Assembly: GCA_028875055.1 (NCBI GenBank)
Contig: JAPPGG010000014.1
Span: forward strand, 72,722 to 136,721
Source: Chloroflexota bacterium
GTDB taxonomy: Bacteria; Chloroflexota; Dehalococcoidia; Lucifugimonadales; UBA3495
DNA length: 64,000 nucleotides
Reading direction: 5' to 3'
In this document: piece after piece, positions 42,349-51,396 of the stretch
How positions within the stretch are numbered: position 1 is the stretch's first letter
Layout: each line of letters starts with the position of its first letter
Program-made: the position numbers and the translations under genes
The notes under the pieces: model-generated
Databases searched by the model: none
What the model saw: the letters and a program-made list of their open reading frames with translations, nothing else
What the model was told of the DNA's origin: nothing

Positions 42349-43299
42349 CTAGTGGTCCCTGATGTGAGAAGGCATGTTACCCATGTTTATCTTCAAAGCA
42401 TCTCTGAAAGTTACGTCGTTGACGAAGTCGATGCTGCCTTCCAGGGGTCTGGGCCTGAACCCAAAGGTCTGTTCCACCATGCCCAGTTCCGCCACGTTCC
42501 GGACCCGCAGCATTTTCAGCATTTCCGCGTTTATGGGCGGCCGGGGCATCAGCCGCTGTAACAGAGCAACATTCATCCTCATAAGCCAGATTGGCACATG
42601 GATCTTCTTGCGCCGTTTTCCCATGGCCCGGGCTATGACATCCACCACCTGGTTGTAACTGAGCTGGTCAGGGCCACCCAGTTCCAGGGTATGTCCATGC
42701 AGGTCATGACGGCTCAGCGACAGGGCGATGCACTGGGCCAGGTCGTCCACCCAGATCGGCTGAAGCCTGTTTCTTCCTCCGGAAATTACGGGTACCAGGG
42801 GGAATAGCCTGACCAGCGAAGCCAGGGAGTTCATAAACTCATCGCCCTGGCCAAAGACCAGGGACGGCCTGATTATTGTGTATGAAAGTCCGCTGCCAAT
42901 TACTGCCTGCTCTGCCTCCCACTTGCTTTTCAGGTAGGGGAGTTCAGGATCGTTCACGGCGCCTACCGCGCTGATATGAACGAACTGGGAAACCCGTCCT
43001 GCGGCCGCCGCGGCGATCACGTTTTCGGTCCCTACCCGATTTATGCTGTCGTAGGTGGCACTTCGTCCCTCTCGAATTACCCCTACCAGGTGGATAACCT
43101 GTTCGACTCCCTGGCAGGCGCTGGCCAATGCCTCGGCATTGCTCACATCGCCGTAGTAGATGTCCACCGGTACCTGGTCAAATATCCGTTCCCGACCGGG
43201 GCTGTGAACCAGGCAGCGCACTTCATAGTTATGCTCCACCAGCTTGTGTACCACCCGCCGGCCCAAAAAACCCGTCGGGCCGGTGACCAATACCGTCAT
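42349..43299 (-). CDS. NAD(P)-binding atypical SDR (NDUFA9/NmrA-like)
   Basis: A 316-residue atypical short-chain dehydrogenase/reductase-fold protein. The dinucleotide motif is VTGPTGFLGRRVV at the N terminus. A strand IYYGDVSN and the YLKSKWEAE helix with a YxxxK pair are present. A C-terminal domain resembles complex I accessory subunit NDUFA9 and plant/bacterial NAD-dependent epimerase-like proteins. Start ATG 43299 is preferred because GGGGG lies about 10 bases upstream and the extension lacks family character. First gene of the leftward SDR-folC-fabF operon. Confidence 0.86.
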   Translation of the reverse strand: MTVLVTGPTGFLGRRVVHKLVEHNYEVRCLVHSPGRERIFDQVPVDIYYGDVSNAEALASACQGVEQVIHLVGVIREGRSATYDSINRVGTENVIAAAAAGRVSQFVHISAVGAVNDPELPYLKSKWEAEQAVIGSGLSYTIIRPSLVFGQGDEFMNSLASLVRLFPLVPVISGGRNRLQPIWVDDLAQCIALSLSRHDLHGHTLELGGPDQLSYNQVVDVIARAMGKRRKKIHVPIWLMRMNVALLQRLMPRPPINAEMLKMLRVRNVAELGMVEQTFGFRPRPLEGSIDFVNDVTFRDALKINMGNMPSHIRDH

Positions 43300-43846
43300 T
43301 CTAAGCCCCCAATTGTTGCTCGCGCTCGAACCTGCTCGGCTTCCGTTGCATTCCAATGGCTATGAAACGGAAAGCCAGCTCAAAATCCCTTGCCGCCGGC
43401 GGGAACCATACGGGAAAGAAGGTGACGTTCTACCATGACTCGGCCATGACCACAATTTCCGCCCCGCTGGAGCATCCCTGGCATATCTTCCAAGGAGGGC
43501 AACAGGGATCACTTGCCCTGGCAAGGGCTCCTTGCGGCACAAGCTCCCGCGAGGAACCCCAACCCAAATCCCCGGGAGAACCGACCGAATAGCTTTGGCT
43601 GTAACACTCTCGCCATACTATTATTGTAATATAAACGCCGGCGAACTGCTTCAGGGCATGGACATCCGGCAGGGCAATCCCACTATGGATGCCGTTCAAA
43701 CTGCGCCAACCCTGGCGGCAAGGAATCCTGTCACCTTGAGCTTGCCCAAGGACCTGCACCCGTGGCTGAGCGCCGTGATTTGAGCCCCATTACCTGGCCG
43801 GCAGATGCGGACTCAGCGCAGACACTTGAATCCTGAAGGAAATACG
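43300..43846. other. Divergent intergenic region of about 550 bases
   Basis: No gene is confidently supported. A 41-codon ORF at 43658-43783 lies between a good promoter and the LLM gene but has a weak ribosome-binding site and no family. The promoter at 43595-43624 lies in a locally AT-rich patch. Confidence 0.5.
43595..43624 (+). promoter_or_regulatory. Promoter candidate upstream of the second LLM gene
   Basis: TTGGCT (43595-43600), 18 bases, TATTAT (43619-43624), in an AT-rich tract. The LLM gene starts about 215 bases downstream, leaving a long leader. Confidence 0.45.
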
Positions 43847-44785
43847 ATGAAACCACCTGGACTACATTTCGGCGCCAGCGCAGTGCTGGGCGCAGCCGAG
43901 ATTGCCGCGGAAGCGCGGTGGCTTGAAGACCTGGGCTTCGAATACCTGTCGGTTGGAGAGCATTTCATGCGCGGAAGCCCGCCGGGGCCAACCCATGCGG
44001 CCCTTCCTCTCCTGGGTGTAGCCGCCGGGGCCACGGACCGAATTCGCCTCTTGTCGTCTATTCTGCTGATCCCCTTTTACCAGCCTCTGGTACTGGCAAG
44101 GATGACGGCATCTCTGGATATCGCCTCCGGCGGCCGGCTTACCCTGGGTGTCGGAGTAGGTGGGGAGTTCCCGGTGGAGTTCGAGGCGGCGGGGCTCAAC
44201 GTAAGGCAACGCGGCCGCCGCACCGACGAATGCCTGGAGTCTGTGCGACGGCTGTGGACGGAAGATAGCGTTTCCTTTGAGGGCCGCCACTTCAATCTGA
44301 ACAATGCGTCAATCAATCCCCTCCCCACCCAGGACCCTCACCCCCCGATCTGGGTAGCGGGCCGGCGGGAGGCCGCCATGCACCGCGCCGTCCGCTTTGG
44401 CGATGGCTGGTTCCCCTATTTTTACAGCCCCGAGCGCTACCTCGACAGTGTTCAAAAGATAACCGCCATGGCAGAGGAGGAAGACCGGGACCTGTCCACA
44501 TTCCAGTGGGCCTTTTTCCCGTACATCTCCATCTATCCTACTGAAGAGGAGGCCGCGGAAGTGGCCGCAACCGCGCTGGGCGGCAGGTACCTCTACGGCG
44601 GCGACTTTCTGAACATCGTACGCAATTACTGCCTTCTGGGAACTCCCGAGGCATGCGTGGAGCGATTGCGGCAATACATCGACGCCGGCGCCAGGCATAT
44701 CGTGTTCAGCGTGGCCTGCCCGAGGGAAGACCGCGTGCGACACATAGAGACCATCGCCGCCGAAATCGTCCCCCATTTCCAGTAG
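43847..44785 (+). CDS. LLM-class flavin/F420-dependent oxidoreductase (second copy)
   Basis: A 312-residue luciferase-like TIM-barrel oxidoreductase. The N terminus (LHFGASAVLGAAEIAAEARW), SVGEHFMRGSPPG, LTLGVGVGGEFPVEF, IWVAGRREAAMHRAVRFGDG and the C-terminal arrangement match F420-dependent LLM enzymes. AAGGA six bases before ATG 43847 fixes the start. It differs clearly from the 27811 enzyme in the barrel loops, so the two are not recent duplicates. The substrate is unknown. Confidence 0.88.
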   Translation: MKPPGLHFGASAVLGAAEIAAEARWLEDLGFEYLSVGEHFMRGSPPGPTHAALPLLGVAAGATDRIRLLSSILLIPFYQPLVLARMTASLDIASGGRLTLGVGVGGEFPVEFEAAGLNVRQRGRRTDECLESVRRLWTEDSVSFEGRHFNLNNASINPLPTQDPHPPIWVAGRREAAMHRAVRFGDGWFPYFYSPERYLDSVQKITAMAEEEDRDLSTFQWAFFPYISIYPTEEEAAEVAATALGGRYLYGGDFLNIVRNYCLLGTPEACVERLRQYIDAGARHIVFSVACPREDRVRHIETIAAEIVPHFQ

Positions 44786-44882
44786 GTTGTCCTCCCTATT
44801 TACCAGCTGTTCTGTGGCATGAAATATGGTGAGTAATCCAATCCGGACGGTTGTGGGTGATGAATATTTTTGAATTAGAGCG

Positions 44883-44888
44883 TATAAT
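44883..44888 (+). promoter_or_regulatory. -10 element upstream of the repeat-tailed radical SAM gene
   Basis: A perfect TATAAT lies in a strikingly AT-rich stretch (44860-44905), 76 bases before the ATG. No clear -35 hexamer is seen at 16-18 bases; ATGAAT is the best candidate. Confidence 0.4.
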
Positions 44889-44963
44889 AGGCTAATATTA
44901 ATTATCTGCATTTGCCTAATGCGGGGAGTGCCTGCTGCCCCATTACCGGTTACAGGTGAGGAA

Positions 44964-46772
44964 ATGGTTGCAACAACGTCCAGGATCAAGCGGGTAGTTT
45001 TGGTTCAGCCGGCATCGGCCGGCGGAAATTTTGAATACATGGCGATACCCCGCCAGGGTATGTTGTTCCTTTCTACCGCGTTAGGGCAGTGGGAAGACGG
45101 ACCTTTTCTCTACGAAAGGGAAATCTGGTTCGAGGATCGCAGCGGCCTGATGGACCCCGACAAGGACCTGGAAAATGTGGACGTCCTCCTGGTGACCGCG
45201 CTGATCAACGAGGCCCCACGGGCATATCAGTTGGCCCGCCTGGCCAAGATGTATCACCCCGACCTGGTTACCATCGGAGGCGGCCCGCAGATGAGCCCCC
45301 TCCCCGAGGAAGCTTTCGCCCTGGGGAACTTTGACGCCATAGTCCAGCGGGAAGGCGAAGACATCGTCGCCCAGCTTTGCGACGTAATGCTGAGCCACCA
45401 GGCCGGAACGCGGGAAGCCTACCTGGAAAACATTCCGGGCATCAGTTTCCGCAGGGACGGCCAGGTAATTCAGACCCGGCGCCGGGGCCTGGTGGACCCG
45501 GCGTTTGCCGAGTTGCCGGACTATCGTTCCATTAAAGACCTTTCGCCTGACCATCCCATGCCGGGCGGCGTGCTGGAGACCGTAAGGGGCTGCACCGAGA
45601 ACTGCACCTACTGCCAGGTTATTCAGCAGTTCCTGGGGTACCGGATGATTCCCAGGGAGACGGAAATCAAGCGGCTCCAGCAGTTGCAGGAACTGGCCTC
45701 CGATGGGCTCCTTCACACCTCTCGCACCGGCCGGTTCAACGTGTTCATTTCTGACGACCTGCATACTCCGCCCCTTCGGGCCGTAAAGTTCCGCAACGAA
45801 CGCCTGGAACGGCTGAAGAACTGGAAGGGCTACACCGACAACATGTACATGATCTGCCAGGCACGGGCGGAAATCGGGCAGGACCCCGAACTCGCCAATG
45901 CCATGACGGAAGCCAACATCAAGATGCTTTACCTGGGTGTGGAGTCCAACAATGCCGAGAACCTCCTTGCCGTAAACAAGCGCCAGGAACCCGGCCAGAT
46001 GGAGCAGGACCTGTGCACCCTCAACGCCATGGATTTCTCCGTGGTCGCGATGACTATCATCGGCCTCCCCTTCGACCGGGAGGAGGACATCATGAACCTG
46101 GCGGAATGGGTTACGCAGCACAGCCGGTACCAGACCGCCAACCTCTTGACCCCCCTGCCTGCCACGTCCAACTGGACTGACCTGCAGCCATTGAACGAGC
46201 ATGGCGAGCTTCTGCAGGAAGGGGAGATAAGACCCTACCACCTGTACACCGGCCGCCAGTTTGTCCACTATGACAAGCGCTGGACCATGCAGGAAAGCCG
46301 CGAGCTGTTTGACCAGTATTCGGCCAAGCTGACATCCATCGATGACCTTTACGGGCGCATCTTCAGGATACTAAGGTCTTACAGACTTCGGGTCGCCACT
46401 TCCGGAAACGAGTTGGGCGATTCCATCAGTTCCCGCATCGCCGAAGCATCCCAGAACCTGCAGAACTGGGCCGATCCCGTCTCTGTGGCGGGAAAGGAAT
46501 TTGGCCAGAACATTTCCCAGCGGGTGGATGAACTTGCCGAAACCCTGCGCAATATGTCCCAACCGCTTTCCAACGCCCGCCGCGATCTCGCGGACAGCAT
46601 CAACACCAAGGTGAATGAGCTGACGGATACATTGAAGAGCATGTCCGACCCGGTCAGCGTCGGCAGCAAGGACCTGGCCGACAATGTATCGGTACGGATT
46701 ACCGAGATTTACGACATGATCAACAATGTCCTCGTTGAATCATCCAGCAGGCGCCGAACCGCCAAGGAATAG
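44964..46772 (+). CDS. Radical SAM protein with B12-binding-like fold and a 29-residue-repeat tail
   Basis: A 602-residue protein. Residues 1-150 form a B12-binding-like Rossmann domain (VDVLLVTALINEAPRAYQLA, then a VTIGGGPQ strand) without the DxHxxG cobalamin His ligand. The radical SAM core follows with Cys210-x3-Cys214-x2-Cys217 (VRGCTENCTYC) and strands through MTIIGLPFDREEDIM. After about residue 470 comes an unusual tail of four consecutive 29-residue repeats (481-596) and a basic end. ATG 44964 follows GGTGAGGAA; an in-frame codon at 44919 is less likely. The core resembles enzymes such as HpnJ, BchE and oxygen-independent cyclases/methylases, but the substrate is unknown. Confidence 0.85.
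   Translation: MVATTSRIKRVVLVQPASAGGNFEYMAIPRQGMLFLSTALGQWEDGPFLYEREIWFEDRSGLMDPDKDLENVDVLLVTALINEAPRAYQLARLAKMYHPDLVTIGGGPQMSPLPEEAFALGNFDAIVQREGEDIVAQLCDVMLSHQAGTREAYLENIPGISFRRDGQVIQTRRRGLVDPAFAELPDYRSIKDLSPDHPMPGGVLETVRGCTENCTYCQVIQQFLGYRMIPRETEIKRLQQLQELASDGLLHTSRTGRFNVFISDDLHTPPLRAVKFRNERLERLKNWKGYTDNMYMICQARAEIGQDPELANAMTEANIKMLYLGVESNNAENLLAVNKRQEPGQMEQDLCTLNAMDFSVVAMTIIGLPFDREEDIMNLAEWVTQHSRYQTANLLTPLPATSNWTDLQPLNEHGELLQEGEIRPYHLYTGRQFVHYDKRWTMQESRELFDQYSAKLTSIDDLYGRIFRILRSYRLRVATSGNELGDSISSRIAEASQNLQNWADPVSVAGKEFGQNISQRVDELAETLRNMSQPLSNARRDLADSINTKVNELTDTLKSMSDPVSVGSKDLADNVSVRITEIYDMINNVLVESSSRRRTAKE
46404..46751 (+). repeat. Four in-frame 87-base units encoding 29-residue amphipathic repeats
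   Basis: Units are 46404-46490, 46491-46577, 46578-46664 and 46665-46751, with no gap or length change. Shared pattern: a starting [GRS]-[NKRS]-[ED]-[LF], an I/V at position 8 (7 in unit 4), R/K at 11, a Leu/Ile-rich helix, and in units 1-3 a terminal P-[VL]-S. The DNA has diverged more than the spacing, which suggests an old duplication kept at constant length by selection. Confidence 0.85.
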
Positions 46773-46805
46773 CAGGTAAGCGAGCCTGCACCCATTGGAA
46801 TGCAG

Positions 46806-46847
46806 GACAGGCTGAGGAATCCCGGTATCAGGGATTCCCGGCCTGTC
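46806..46847 (+). terminator. Terminator-like stem-loop after the repeat-tailed radical SAM gene
   Basis: GACAGGC/GCCTGTC outer and GGAATCCC/GGGATTCC inner arms form a two-part stem with a 3x2 internal loop and a seven-base loop. GGTTGTTATT follows. Confidence 0.65.
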
Positions 46848-46988
46848 GGTTGTTATTGTGCCCGGCACAGTTGAATGTGTGCCAACAGAGAGACTCCACC
46901 TCTCCAAACGCAGCATTTGCGAGGTCCGGACATTGAAACCACAGGTTGCTGGCCTCTCTCCAGGTTCAGCGACGAGATGAGCTGAGCA

Positions 46989-48233
46989 GTGCAAAGGGTA
47001 TTTGTTACTGGGCTGGGAGTGATCAGTCCTCTTGGGCTGGAGATCCAGTCCACCTGGGAATCCATTTCTGCCGGAAAGTCCGGCATTGACTTCATTACCG
47101 CTTTCGATACTGAGGGATTCGACACAACCTTCGCCGCCGAGGTAAAGGGCTTCGACCCCGAGGCCTACTTGGAACGCAAGGAAAGTCGGCGGATGGATCG
47201 TTTCGCCCAGTTTGCCGCCGTCGCCGCCCAGGAGGCTTGCCGCAACGCCGGCATTGACCTGGCCGACGAGGACCCCTTTCGCGTAGGCGCCATCATTGGC
47301 AGCGGCATTGGCGGAATCCTTACCCTTTCCCAACAATACGATGTCCTGCGCGATCGCGGCCCACGGAGGGTAACACCCTTCCTCATTCCGATGATGCTGG
47401 GCGACATGGCGTCCGCCCAGGTTTCCATGGTTACCGGGTCAATGGGAGCGAATTACTGCGTCGTTTCTTCCTGTTCCAGCGGGGCCGATGCCCTGGGTCA
47501 GGGTTGGGAAATGATACGCCGGGGCCAGGCCGATGTGGTGCTGGCCGGCGGAAGCGAGGCTCCAATTGTTCCCATTGCGGTAGCGGGGTTCAATTCCCTT
47601 CGCGCCCTCTCCCGCTTCAACGAAGACCCTGCCCGGGCCAGCAAGCCTTTCAACCGTGACCGCGACGGTTTCGTAATGGGCGAAGGATCTGCAGTCCTGG
47701 TCCTTGAAAGCGAGGAGCACCTCCGGAAGCGCGGCGCCACCGCCCTTGCCGAACTGCGGGGTTACGGCGCCACTTCGGATGCCCACCACCTGACCGAACC
47801 CAACCCCACCGGCCTGAGCGCCGCCAACGCCATTCGACTGGCCCTGGAGGCCGCCTCAGTGGATGTATCGGAGGTGGACTACCTCAACGCCCATGGCACC
47901 TCTACCCCACTAAACGACTGGCAGGAAACCAAGGCAATCAAGCTCGCCATGGGTGAGGAAGCTTACCGGGTCCCCATCAGTTCCACCAAGTCAATGACCG
48001 GCCATCTGCTGGGAGCCGGAGGGGCCCTTGAAGCAGCCCTCTGCGTGAAGGCAATCCAGGAGGACATTATTCCCCCGACTATCAACCTGGTGGACCCGGA
48101 CCCGGAGTGCGATCTGGACTACACGCCGCTTACCGCTCGCACTGCAAAGGTGGATGTGGCCATGAGCAATTCCTTCGGGTTTGGCGGCCACAATTCCGTG
48201 CTGGTCTTTACCGACCCGGCCTGGGCAACCTGA
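46989..48233 (+). CDS. fabF: 3-oxoacyl-ACP synthase II (copy 2)
   Basis: A second KAS II of 414 residues. The active Cys is in VVSSCSSGADALG, His residues in NAHGTSTPLND and GHLLGAGG. The N terminus (RVFVTGLGVISPLG) and C terminus (FGFGGHNSVLVF) are canonical. The nucleophile loop differs from copy 1 (CSSGAD versus CAASNQ), so the two may differ in acyl preference. The start is GTG 46989. A DUF4870 gene follows 15 bases later. No acpP, fabD or fabG is in the window. Confidence 0.94.
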   Translation: MQRVFVTGLGVISPLGLEIQSTWESISAGKSGIDFITAFDTEGFDTTFAAEVKGFDPEAYLERKESRRMDRFAQFAAVAAQEACRNAGIDLADEDPFRVGAIIGSGIGGILTLSQQYDVLRDRGPRRVTPFLIPMMLGDMASAQVSMVTGSMGANYCVVSSCSSGADALGQGWEMIRRGQADVVLAGGSEAPIVPIAVAGFNSLRALSRFNEDPARASKPFNRDRDGFVMGEGSAVLVLESEEHLRKRGATALAELRGYGATSDAHHLTEPNPTGLSAANAIRLALEAASVDVSEVDYLNAHGTSTPLNDWQETKAIKLAMGEEAYRVPISSTKSMTGHLLGAGGALEAALCVKAIQEDIIPPTINLVDPDPECDLDYTPLTARTAKVDVAMSNSFGFGGHNSVLVFTDPAWAT

Positions 48234-48248
48234 GGGGCTCTGTCGGTC

Positions 48249-48800
48249 ATGTTTCGCCGCCCAACACCCGGCGAGGTTGAGGAACCTCTCGTCTTCACCA
48301 GGGTGGAGCGCGTGGGAAGCGCAATCGCCCACGCCGCCCCCCTGCTGCTGGGAGTCCCTCTTTTTCCGCTTCTCGGCAACATCGGGTTTGCCCTGCTTCC
48401 CAGCCCCATTCTTGCTTATATCATTTCCCGCTCCTTCCGAAGCCGGCAATCAACCTGGGGCGCCTTCCAGGGCATGCAGGCAACCCTGGTGCACCTGGTG
48501 CTGGTGGTGCTCGTATTTGTAGCCTACTTCACCGGCGCCACCGCCGATGATCCCGGCGCAGTACCTTCCCAGATAACCCTGGTAGCATTTGTAATCGCTT
48601 TTCTCCTGTTTCTGTACACCCTCTGGGGCGCCTGGGATACGGCCTGGGGGTACGACTTCCGCTACATCTTTATCAGCAATTTCGTGGACAAGATCACCGC
48701 CGCCAACCTGCTCCGTCATGAGCTTCGCCGCCAGCAGCGGGAAGCGCGTGACCGGGGCAATCCCCCGAATCCTCCGACGTCCCCCGGCAGCCAACCCTGA
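48249..48800 (+). CDS. DUF4870/Tic20-like membrane protein
   Basis: A 183-residue membrane protein with four hydrophobic helices between residues 20 and 145. The pattern of an AIAHAAPL helix, PILAYIISRS, a polar turn and GMQATLVHLVLVV resembles DUF4870/Tic20-like proteins. A hydrophilic Pro-, Arg- and Asn-rich tail ends the protein. It starts 15 bases after fabF copy 2. Function unknown. Confidence 0.7.
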   Translation: MFRRPTPGEVEEPLVFTRVERVGSAIAHAAPLLLGVPLFPLLGNIGFALLPSPILAYIISRSFRSRQSTWGAFQGMQATLVHLVLVVLVFVAYFTGATADDPGAVPSQITLVAFVIAFLLFLYTLWGAWDTAWGYDFRYIFISNFVDKITAANLLRHELRRQQREARDRGNPPNPPTSPGSQP

Positions 48801-49160
48801 CCCTGGCAGTCTGTCCCGCCGCAAGAGGTCAGCTCAATAGCAGTCCCAACCGTCTCCAGTCACTGCCGAAAGCCGCCGGCAGCTTTACCGGGGCCAGGCC
48901 CCAAGAAGAGGCTTGCCGGTTCCCCGCTCACTATGCCCAGGTATCCGTTTGCCTCGAGGCAAGCCGCCAGTCACGCAGCAAACCCAACACCTACCTTTCC
49001 ACTGACATCCGCCCGTGGCGCTTTCCCCGAAGGCAAGGTAACCTGTCCAGGCAAACTGGCGGCCGGGGCCATGCAACAGCGACCACACCCCAACAGCCCC
49101 TTTCAGACTCCCGGAAATCGAACAGCTGACCAGCAACGTCTCTGCCCGAACATAAAGCCC
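48801..49160. other. Gene-free stretch upstream of recJ
   Basis: The frame upstream of recJ stays open for 76 codons but its product is Pro- and Gln-rich and unlike RecJ. A perfect 14-bp palindrome, TTGCCTCGAGGCAA, lies at 48949-48962. No promoter with both hexamers was recognised. Confidence 0.5.
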
Positions 49161-50873
49161 ATGAAGCAATGGAAGTTAAAGGATCCGCCCTCCGGAGAGA
49201 CTCGGCACACACTGCCCGAAAACCTGTCGCCGGTCATGGTCAGGCTACTGCTGACAAGGGGAATCGACAGCGCAGAGAGGCTGCGCCTGTTCCTGAACCC
49301 TCCTCATCGCCTGCCACACTGCCCCATGCGGCTGGATGGCATGGAAGCGGCTCTGCAGCTACTGAACCAGGCCGTAGCTTCCTCAGCGAATGGAAGCGCC
49401 AGGGAGCTTGCGGGAATCATGGGTGACTTCGACGTAGATGGCATTACCGGCACAGCAATCCTGACCGAGACTCTCGCCGACTTTGGCCTGGATGCGGTGC
49501 CCTATTTACCGGACCGGATCTCGGAAGGACACGGCCTGTCGGAAGAGGCGGTGCGCCATTTCTCGGCGTTGGGAGCTTCCCTCATCTTCACGGTTGATTG
49601 CGGGGCTTCCTCCCATAACGAGGTGAAGCTGGCTAACTCACTTGGCATAAGGGTCATAGTCACCGATCACCACGTACCGCCGGCCGACCCTCCCGCTGCA
49701 TATGCCATCATCAATCCCGGCACTCCCGGCAATCAGTATCCCTTCCCCCAATTGTGCGGCGCGGGGCTGGCGCTGAAACTGGCGCAGGGCCTGTACCGGA
49801 TGCAGGGTATGCCCGCTCCCAGTGCCCTGCTGGAACTGGCAGCTCTCGGCACTATTGCCGACATGGTTCCCCTGGTGGACGAGAATCGATTCCTGGTCAC
49901 CCAGGGGCTGGCCGAGTTAAGCCGCACAAGGAGGCCAGGCCTGAAGGCCATGTACCGCCTGGCTGGACTGGAGAACAAGCCTATCAATACCGAAAGAGTG
50001 GCGTTCCAGGTTGCTCCCCGGCTTAACGCCGCCGGGAGGATGGGGCAGGCCGGGGACAGCCTGCAGTTGCTGGTGACCCGGGATGAGAACGAAGCGGAAA
50101 TCCTTGCGCGGCGGCTGGAGTCCCAAAACCAGGAACGCAGAGAGTTAACCGCTGCGGCTTTCGAGGCCGCTGCCGCCAAGCTGGACCTGCGGGAAGACAT
50201 TCCTCCCTTTATCTTCATTGACGGACCGGAAATTACCCCGGGAGTGGCCGGTCTCGTGGCCGGAAGGCTGGCCCGAGAATACCAGCGGCCTGCCGTTGCC
50301 CTGGCCTCCGTCGGTGAGGATATTTTCGTTGGAAGCGGGCGCAGCATTCCGACTTTCAACCTGGTCAACGCCTTCAACGAGTGCAGCGACCTTTTTCTTC
50401 GACACGGAGGGCATTCCCAGGCTGCCGGCTTTTCTGTCCGGCGCGAGAATGTCCCGGCCCTGGAAGCCCGCCTGTGCGGGATAGCTGCAACTCACCTGGC
50501 ACATACGGACCCAGCGCCGGCGCTGGAGATTGACGCGGAAATAGGACTGTCGGAATTGACACCGACGTTGTTATCCGAGCTTGAACTCATTGAGCCCTTC
50601 GGCGTGGCCAATCCGCGACCCATCTTCATGTCGCGCGGGCTCAAAGTGGAGGAAATGTACAGGATCGGGAAAGCGGGACAGTACCTGAAACTGGTGGTCA
50701 GCGACGGGCGCCAGCGATTTCCCGTTCTTGTCTTTAACCGGGCGGCGGAATGGGAAAGGGGGACTGAGAGAATTGACCTCGCCTTCACGCTAACTGCGGA
50801 TGTCTGGCAAGGAAAAACCCGGTGCTCCCTGGTTGCAGAGGACTATCGCGTGGCAGGCGCCGGGGACACTTGA
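49161..50873 (+). CDS. recJ: Single-stranded-DNA-specific exonuclease RecJ
   Basis: A DHH-family 5'-3' single-strand exonuclease of 570 residues. Motifs are MGDFDVDGITGTAI (DHH motif I), FTVDCGASSHNEV, VTDHHVPPADPP (DHH) and AALGTIADMVPLVDENR. The DHHA1 motif is FLRHGGHSQAAGFSV, and the OB-fold C terminus is present. Start ATG 49161 gives the family-like N terminus; it has only a weak ribosome-binding site. It converges with the phosphoribosyltransferase gene. Confidence 0.94.
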   Translation: MKQWKLKDPPSGETRHTLPENLSPVMVRLLLTRGIDSAERLRLFLNPPHRLPHCPMRLDGMEAALQLLNQAVASSANGSARELAGIMGDFDVDGITGTAILTETLADFGLDAVPYLPDRISEGHGLSEEAVRHFSALGASLIFTVDCGASSHNEVKLANSLGIRVIVTDHHVPPADPPAAYAIINPGTPGNQYPFPQLCGAGLALKLAQGLYRMQGMPAPSALLELAALGTIADMVPLVDENRFLVTQGLAELSRTRRPGLKAMYRLAGLENKPINTERVAFQVAPRLNAAGRMGQAGDSLQLLVTRDENEAEILARRLESQNQERRELTAAAFEAAAAKLDLREDIPPFIFIDGPEITPGVAGLVAGRLAREYQRPAVALASVGEDIFVGSGRSIPTFNLVNAFNECSDLFLRHGGHSQAAGFSVRRENVPALEARLCGIAATHLAHTDPAPALEIDAEIGLSELTPTLLSELELIEPFGVANPRPIFMSRGLKVEEMYRIGKAGQYLKLVVSDGRQRFPVLVFNRAAEWERGTERIDLAFTLTADVWQGKTRCSLVAEDYRVAGAGDT

Positions 50874-50899
50874 CGGCTTCCCCGGCAGTGAGCGGCTCT

Positions 50900-51385
50900 T
50901 TATGCCCGTTCCCAGGGAAAGTTCTGCCAGGTGGCGTCCCTGAGGAAATAGGGCTCAAAATCCAGGAAGTAATCGGCGCCGAACGAGGTGCTGTGGCGGG
51001 TGTAGAGCGCCGCGTACCGGACGTCCAGATGTTCGTTGGGGGGCTGGCTGAAAATTTGTGACCGGATCCGGTGGAACGCCCTGCCGGTGTCGTTGATTTC
51101 GTCCACAATCAAAATGCGCCGATAGTTGTCCAGCTTGTCCAGCAAAACGTCGTTGTAAATGAAATAGATGGGCCGCTCGAAATAGTGACAGACATGGGTG
51201 GCAGGAACCAGGCCCCCACGTACCACCGCCACCACCGCATCCGGCGACCAGCCATCCGGAGAAGCGGCGATCTGCTCGCACAGGACCTCGATACCCTGGC
51301 TGATTTCCTCGTAGCTCACCGTCCTGACACCGACGTGCGCCAGGGTCTCTACAGTCTCCGAAGCATTCACACCGTTCAAATTCAT
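50900..51385 (-). CDS. Phosphoribosyltransferase
   Basis: A 161-residue type I phosphoribosyltransferase. The PRPP loop is ILIVDEINDTGRAF, with the flexible loop and VVAVVRGGLVPA upstream, as in Gpt-type xanthine/hypoxanthine enzymes. The C-terminal hood (FLDFEPYFLRDATWQNFPWE) is like xanthine-guanine phosphoribosyltransferase. The precise base is not certain. It starts 11 bases after the lgt stop and is the last gene of the leftward ksgA-ispE-lgt operon. Confidence 0.87.
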   Translation of the reverse strand: MNLNGVNASETVETLAHVGVRTVSYEEISQGIEVLCEQIAASPDGWSPDAVVAVVRGGLVPATHVCHYFERPIYFIYNDVLLDKLDNYRRILIVDEINDTGRAFHRIRSQIFSQPPNEHLDVRYAALYTRHSTSFGADYFLDFEPYFLRDATWQNFPWERA

Positions 51386-51396
51386 AACTGAACCCG

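Noticed and set aside
40812-42362. A 516-codon rightward ORF
   Set aside because: It is antisense to folC and shows no domain.
43658-43783. A 41-codon ORF between a promoter and the second LLM gene
   Set aside because: Weak ribosome-binding site, no family and no sign of conservation; it may simply lie in a long leader.
48949-48962. Perfect palindrome TTGCCTCGAGGCAA upstream of recJ
   Set aside because: It is far from the gene start and no promoter elements flank it, so a role cannot be argued from this copy alone.
48933-49160. A 76-residue N-terminal extension of RecJ
   Set aside because: The extension is Pro/Gln-rich, unlike RecJ, and the downstream ATG gives a normal N terminus.
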